Source of the DNA: Gammaproteobacteria bacterium
Lineage (GTDB): Bacteria > Pseudomonadota > Gammaproteobacteria > Coxiellales > Coxiellaceae
NCBI GenBank assembly: GCA_030429175.1
Contig: JAUIDD010000021.1
Coordinates: 1 to 38,715, forward strand
Reading direction: 5' to 3'
DNA length: 38,715 nt
Below are positions 35,910-38,715 of this stretch, one piece after another (positions within the stretch are counted from its first letter, which is position 1; each line of letters begins with the position of its first letter). A program made the position numbers and the translations under genes. The notes beneath the pieces are model-generated. The model was not told the origin of the DNA. It did no database searches and saw nothing but the letters and a program-made list of their open reading frames with translations.

Positions 35910-36494
35910 ATGTCCAGGAGAAAAGCAGCTCCAAAACGTCCGGTGATGCCAGACCCATTATTTAAGAGCCAGTTATTGGCTAAATTTATCAATTCTGTCA
36001 TGTCTGATGGTAAGAAATCAGTGGCGGAGAGTATTGTTTATGGCGCATTAGATGAAGCCGTAAAGAAATATGTGCAAAATACCAAGAAAACTAATAAAAA
36101 ACAAGATAGTGAAGGTGGTGACGATGGTCAAGGTGGTTTTAGCATCAAACCATTCACTGGTGATATCCGTACAAGTGGTGATGCTAGGGATGCTGCGTTA
36201 GATTTATTTAAAGAAGCATTAGATAAAATCACTCCAGCGGTTGAGGTGCGTTCACGTCGTGTGGGTGGTTCAACCTATCAAGTACCGATGGAAATCAGAC
36301 CTACGCGTCGTATGGCATTAGCTATGCGTTGGTTAGTGGACTTTGCTTCTAAACGTAATGAAAAAACTATGATGTCTCGTCTAGCGAATGAAATGCTAGA
36401 TGCGATCGAAAATCGTGGTTCAGCAGTTAAGAAACGTGAAGACGTGCATCGCATGGCTAAGGCTAACCAAGCATTCGCGCATTATAGGTGGTAA
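35910..36494 (+). CDS. rpsG: 30S ribosomal protein S7 with internal insertion
   Basis: The protein has 194 residues, about 15-38 longer than E. coli S7 (156-179). It organises the 30S head and contacts the E-site tRNA. The start [40 protein letters not shown], and end [20 protein letters not shown] are conserved. After residue 54, about 38 residues rich in Lys, Asp, Gly and Gln (positions 55-92, e.g. [18 protein letters not shown]) interrupt the link between helices 2 and 3; the motif [13 protein letters not shown] resumes at 114. From memory, Legionellales S7 proteins carry insertions at this spot, supporting the affiliation. fusA starts 5 bases after the stop. Confidence 0.96.
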   Translation: MSRRKAAPKRPVMPDPLFKSQLLAKFINSVMSDGKKSVAESIVYGALDEAVKKYVQNTKKTNKKQDSEGGDDGQGGFSIKPFTGDIRTSGDARDAALDLFKEALDKITPAVEVRSRRVGGSTYQVPMEIRPTRRMALAMRWLVDFASKRNEKTMMSRLANEMLDAIENRGSAVKKREDVHRMAKANQAFAHYRW

Positions 36495-36499
36495 GGGAA

Positions 36500-38590
36500 A
36501 TGACAAGAGAAATCGCTTTAGATAAAGTTAGAAATATTGGAATTATGGCACATATTGATGCTGGTAAAACAACAACGACTGAGCGTATCTTATACTACAC
36601 AGGCGTGTCTCACAAAATGGGTGAGGTGCATGAAGGTAATGCAACGATGGATTGGATGGAGCAGGAGCAAGAGCGTGGCATTACCATTACATCTGCTGCA
36701 ACGACTTGTTATTGGGCTGGTATGGATCAGCAGTTTGCAAAGCATCGTATCAATATTATCGATACTCCAGGACACGTAGACTTTACGATTGAGGTAGAGC
36801 GTTCTTTGCGCGTGTTAGATGGTGCGGTTGCGGTTTTCTGTTCGGTAGGTGGTGTAGAGCCTCAGTCGGAAACTGTTTGGCGCCAAGCAAATAAGTATGG
36901 TGTACCACGTATGGGCTTCGTCAATAAGATGGACCGTTCGGGTGCAAACTTTTTGCGTGTTGTTGAGCAAGTTAAAACACGTCTTAAAGCAAATCCGGTA
37001 CCTTTGCAGTTAGCGATTGGTGCTGAAGAACATTTCCAAGGTGTGATTGATCTTATTCGTATGAAAGCCATTTATTGGAATGAAGAAGATCGTGGTATGA
37101 CCTATGAAGCGAAAGAAATTCCTGAAGACATGCTTGATGAGGCAAAGCAATGGCGTGAGAACTTGCTTGAGTCAGTTGCAGAAGCTAATGAAGAATTAAT
37201 GGAAAAATATCTTGATGCTGGTGACTTATCTGAAGATGAAATTCATGAGGCGGTGCGATTGCGTACGGTCGCAGGTGAAGTCATTCCAATGTTCTGTGGT
37301 TCTGCATTTAAAAATAAAGGTGTTCAAGCGATGTTGGATGCGGTGGTGCGTTATATGCCAGCGCCAACTGATGTACCTGCGATTCAAGGTGAAACTGAAG
37401 ATGGTGAACGTGCTGAGCGTATAGCTTCTGATGATGCACCATTTGCAGCACTTGCGTTTAAAATTATGACAGACCCATTTGTGGGTACGTTAACCTTTAT
37501 GCGTGTCTACTCTGGTAAATTAACATCTGGTTCTCCAGTGTTTAACCCCGTCAAGAGCAAGAAAGAGCGTATTGGGCGTATTCTACAGATGCACTCGAAT
37601 ACACGTGAAGAGATCAAAAATATTTTTGCGGGTGATATCGTCGCAGCTGTTGGCTTAAAGAATGTGACTACTGGTGATACGTTGTGTGATCCAAATAATA
37701 TCATTACGTTAGAGCGTATGGAGTTTCCAGAGCCTGTGATCTCGGTTGCGATTGAGCCTAAAACTAAGGCTGACCAAGAGAAAATGGGTGTTGCGTTAGG
37801 AAAGTTAGCGCAAGAAGATCCTTCTTTCCGTGTGCACACAGACGAAGAATCTGGTCAGACTATCATTGAAGGCATGGGTGAGTTACATCTAGAAATTATT
37901 GTTGATCGTATGATGCGTGAGTTCAAGGTGGATGCAAATGTTGGTAAGCCACGCGTAGCTTACCGTGAAACGATTCGCAATAAAGTTGAACATGAAACGA
38001 AGTTTGTGCGTCAGTCTGGTGGTCGTGGTCAATTTGGTCATGTGTATATTCGTTTTGAGCCATTAGAAGCGGGTGGTGGTTTTGAATTTGTAAACGATAT
38101 TTCTGGTGGTGTGATTCCAAGAGAGTTTATTCCAGCAGTTGAAAAGGGTGTTAAAGAGCAGATGGGAAATGGTGTGATTGCCGGCTATCCAATGGTAGAC
38201 GTCAAAGCAACGCTCTATGATGGCTCTTTCCACGATGTGGATTCAAGTGAGATGGCATTTAAGATTGCAGGATCTATGTGCTTTAAAGAAGGTGCGAAGA
38301 AGGCTTCCCCTGTATTACTTGAGCCAATCATGAAAGTAGAAGTGGTAACACCTGAAGAATATATGGGTGATGTCGTTGGTGATTTAAATCGTCGACGTGG
38401 TGTCATTCAAGGTATGGATGAGAATCCAGCAGGTAAAACTGTCGATGTTGAAGTGCCTTTATCTGAGATGTTTGGTTATGCAACTTCGTTGCGTTCATTA
38501 TCTCAGGGTCGTGCAACATACACGATGGAATTTTTGAAGTATGCGGAAACGCCAGCAAATATTGCTGAAGAAATTATGAAGAAACAGTAA
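36500..38590 (+). CDS. fusA: Elongation factor G
   Basis: The start is ATG 36500, five bases after the rpsG stop; a GTG at 36488 inside rpsG is less likely. The protein has 696 residues. This GTPase drives ribosome translocation. G motifs: AHIDAGKT (17-24), DTPGHVDF (about 88-95), NKMDRSG (about 142-148). [12 protein letters not shown] is switch I. Domain IV has [15 protein letters not shown] and the C-terminus [20 protein letters not shown]. Translational coupling with rpsG is likely. Confidence 0.98.
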   Translation: MTREIALDKVRNIGIMAHIDAGKTTTTERILYYTGVSHKMGEVHEGNATMDWMEQEQERGITITSAATTCYWAGMDQQFAKHRINIIDTPGHVDFTIEVERSLRVLDGAVAVFCSVGGVEPQSETVWRQANKYGVPRMGFVNKMDRSGANFLRVVEQVKTRLKANPVPLQLAIGAEEHFQGVIDLIRMKAIYWNEEDRGMTYEAKEIPEDMLDEAKQWRENLLESVAEANEELMEKYLDAGDLSEDEIHEAVRLRTVAGEVIPMFCGSAFKNKGVQAMLDAVVRYMPAPTDVPAIQGETEDGERAERIASDDAPFAALAFKIMTDPFVGTLTFMRVYSGKLTSGSPVFNPVKSKKERIGRILQMHSNTREEIKNIFAGDIVAAVGLKNVTTGDTLCDPNNIITLERMEFPEPVISVAIEPKTKADQEKMGVALGKLAQEDPSFRVHTDEESGQTIIEGMGELHLEIIVDRMMREFKVDANVGKPRVAYRETIRNKVEHETKFVRQSGGRGQFGHVYIRFEPLEAGGGFEFVNDISGGVIPREFIPAVEKGVKEQMGNGVIAGYPMVDVKATLYDGSFHDVDSSEMAFKIAGSMCFKEGAKKASPVLLEPIMKVEVVTPEEYMGDVVGDLNRRRGVIQGMDENPAGKTVDVEVPLSEMFGYATSLRSLSQGRATYTMEFLKYAETPANIAEEIMKKQ

Positions 38591-38605
38591 AAAGAGGTTT
38601 ATCTT

Positions 38606-38715
38606 ATGTCAAAAGAAAAATTTGTTCGCGATAAAGAACACTTAAACGTAGGAACGATTGGTCACGTAGATCACGGTAAGACGACATTAACTGCAGCGTT
38701 AACGAAGTGTGTTGC
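38606..38715 (+). CDS. tuf: Elongation factor Tu (copy 2), truncated by the window end
   Basis: ATG 38606 follows an AGAGG site 15 bases after the fusA stop, the normal tufA position in the str operon. The visible 110 bases are identical to the start of the copy at 22343, whereas the sequence before the ATG differs. The rest lies outside the window. Confidence 0.97.
   Translation, partial: MSKEKFVRDKEHLNVGTIGHVDHGKTTLTAALTKCV

Noticed and set aside
1-38715. CRISPR array or toxin-antitoxin pair
   Set aside because: No regularly spaced short direct repeats and no linked toxin-antitoxin reading frames were seen on either strand.

Overview
This looks like a chromosomal segment from a low-GC gammaproteobacterium, most likely of the order Legionellales (Legionella/Coxiella/Rickettsiella/Berkiella-type relatives). 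The reasons are the gene order tRNA-Tyr/Gly/Thr - tuf - tRNA-Trp - secE - nusG - rplKAJL - rpoBC - rpsL - rpsG - fusA - tuf, gammaproteobacterial-type ribosomal and RNA polymerase proteins, a ribosomal protein S7 with a long internal insertion, and a neighbouring accessory region full of decayed insertion sequences and pseudogenes. The genus is inference; no 16S gene is present.

The window has two halves. Positions 1 to about 20,890 are accessory. They begin with wreckage of IS4/IS701-type and possibly IS1-type transposases, then an outer-membrane beta-barrel protein. A 261-bp MITE-like element with 18-bp perfect terminal inverted repeats follows, then a very large minus-strand protein of about 1,590 residues: a UvrD-like superfamily 1 helicase core, a possible RelE/ParE-like N-terminus and a long Sel1/TPR-like C-terminus. 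A 19-nt sequence occurs in direct orientation on both sides of this helicase gene, and an IS66-type transposase stub abuts one copy. Next come a MerR-TipAS regulator with a membrane glycosyltransferase (operon), a decayed glyoxalase, an outer-membrane protein whose upstream region carries a G10/C10 tract, and a dead BRO-N antirepressor. A run of plus-strand metabolic and housekeeping genes follows: MFS transporter, HAD-like protein, exported gamma-glutamylcyclotransferase, FMN reductase, VOC protein, murI, a GNAT-GrpB-GrpB fusion and a YciI protein. The half ends with a graveyard: GNAT pseudogene, IS982 remnant, a small cysteine-rich exported protein, and a 5'-truncated group II intron lying inside an IS3-type transposase. 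A diverged repeat of about 87 bp occurs at both ends of the accessory half (44-130 and 20783-20869).

Positions 20,915 to 38,715 are conserved core. A 4'-phosphopantetheinyl transferase and pterin-4a-carbinolamine dehydratase pair leads into a tRNA-Tyr-Gly-Thr-tuf-tRNA-Trp-secE-nusG cluster, the L11/L1/L10/L7-L12/rpoB/rpoC operon and the str operon. Regulatory structures are visible: a terminator after nusG, an L10-leader-like region before rplJ, a strong terminator/attenuator between rplL and rpoB, and a near-consensus promoter before rpsL. The second tuf runs off the end of the window and is identical over its visible 110 bases to the first copy.

Most noteworthy are the giant helicase protein with its flanking repeats and a start-site homopolymer, the GNAT-GrpB-GrpB fusion, the C10 tract upstream of an outer-membrane gene, the nested intron/IS structure, the S7 insertion, and an unusual valine in the rifampicin-binding region of RpoB.
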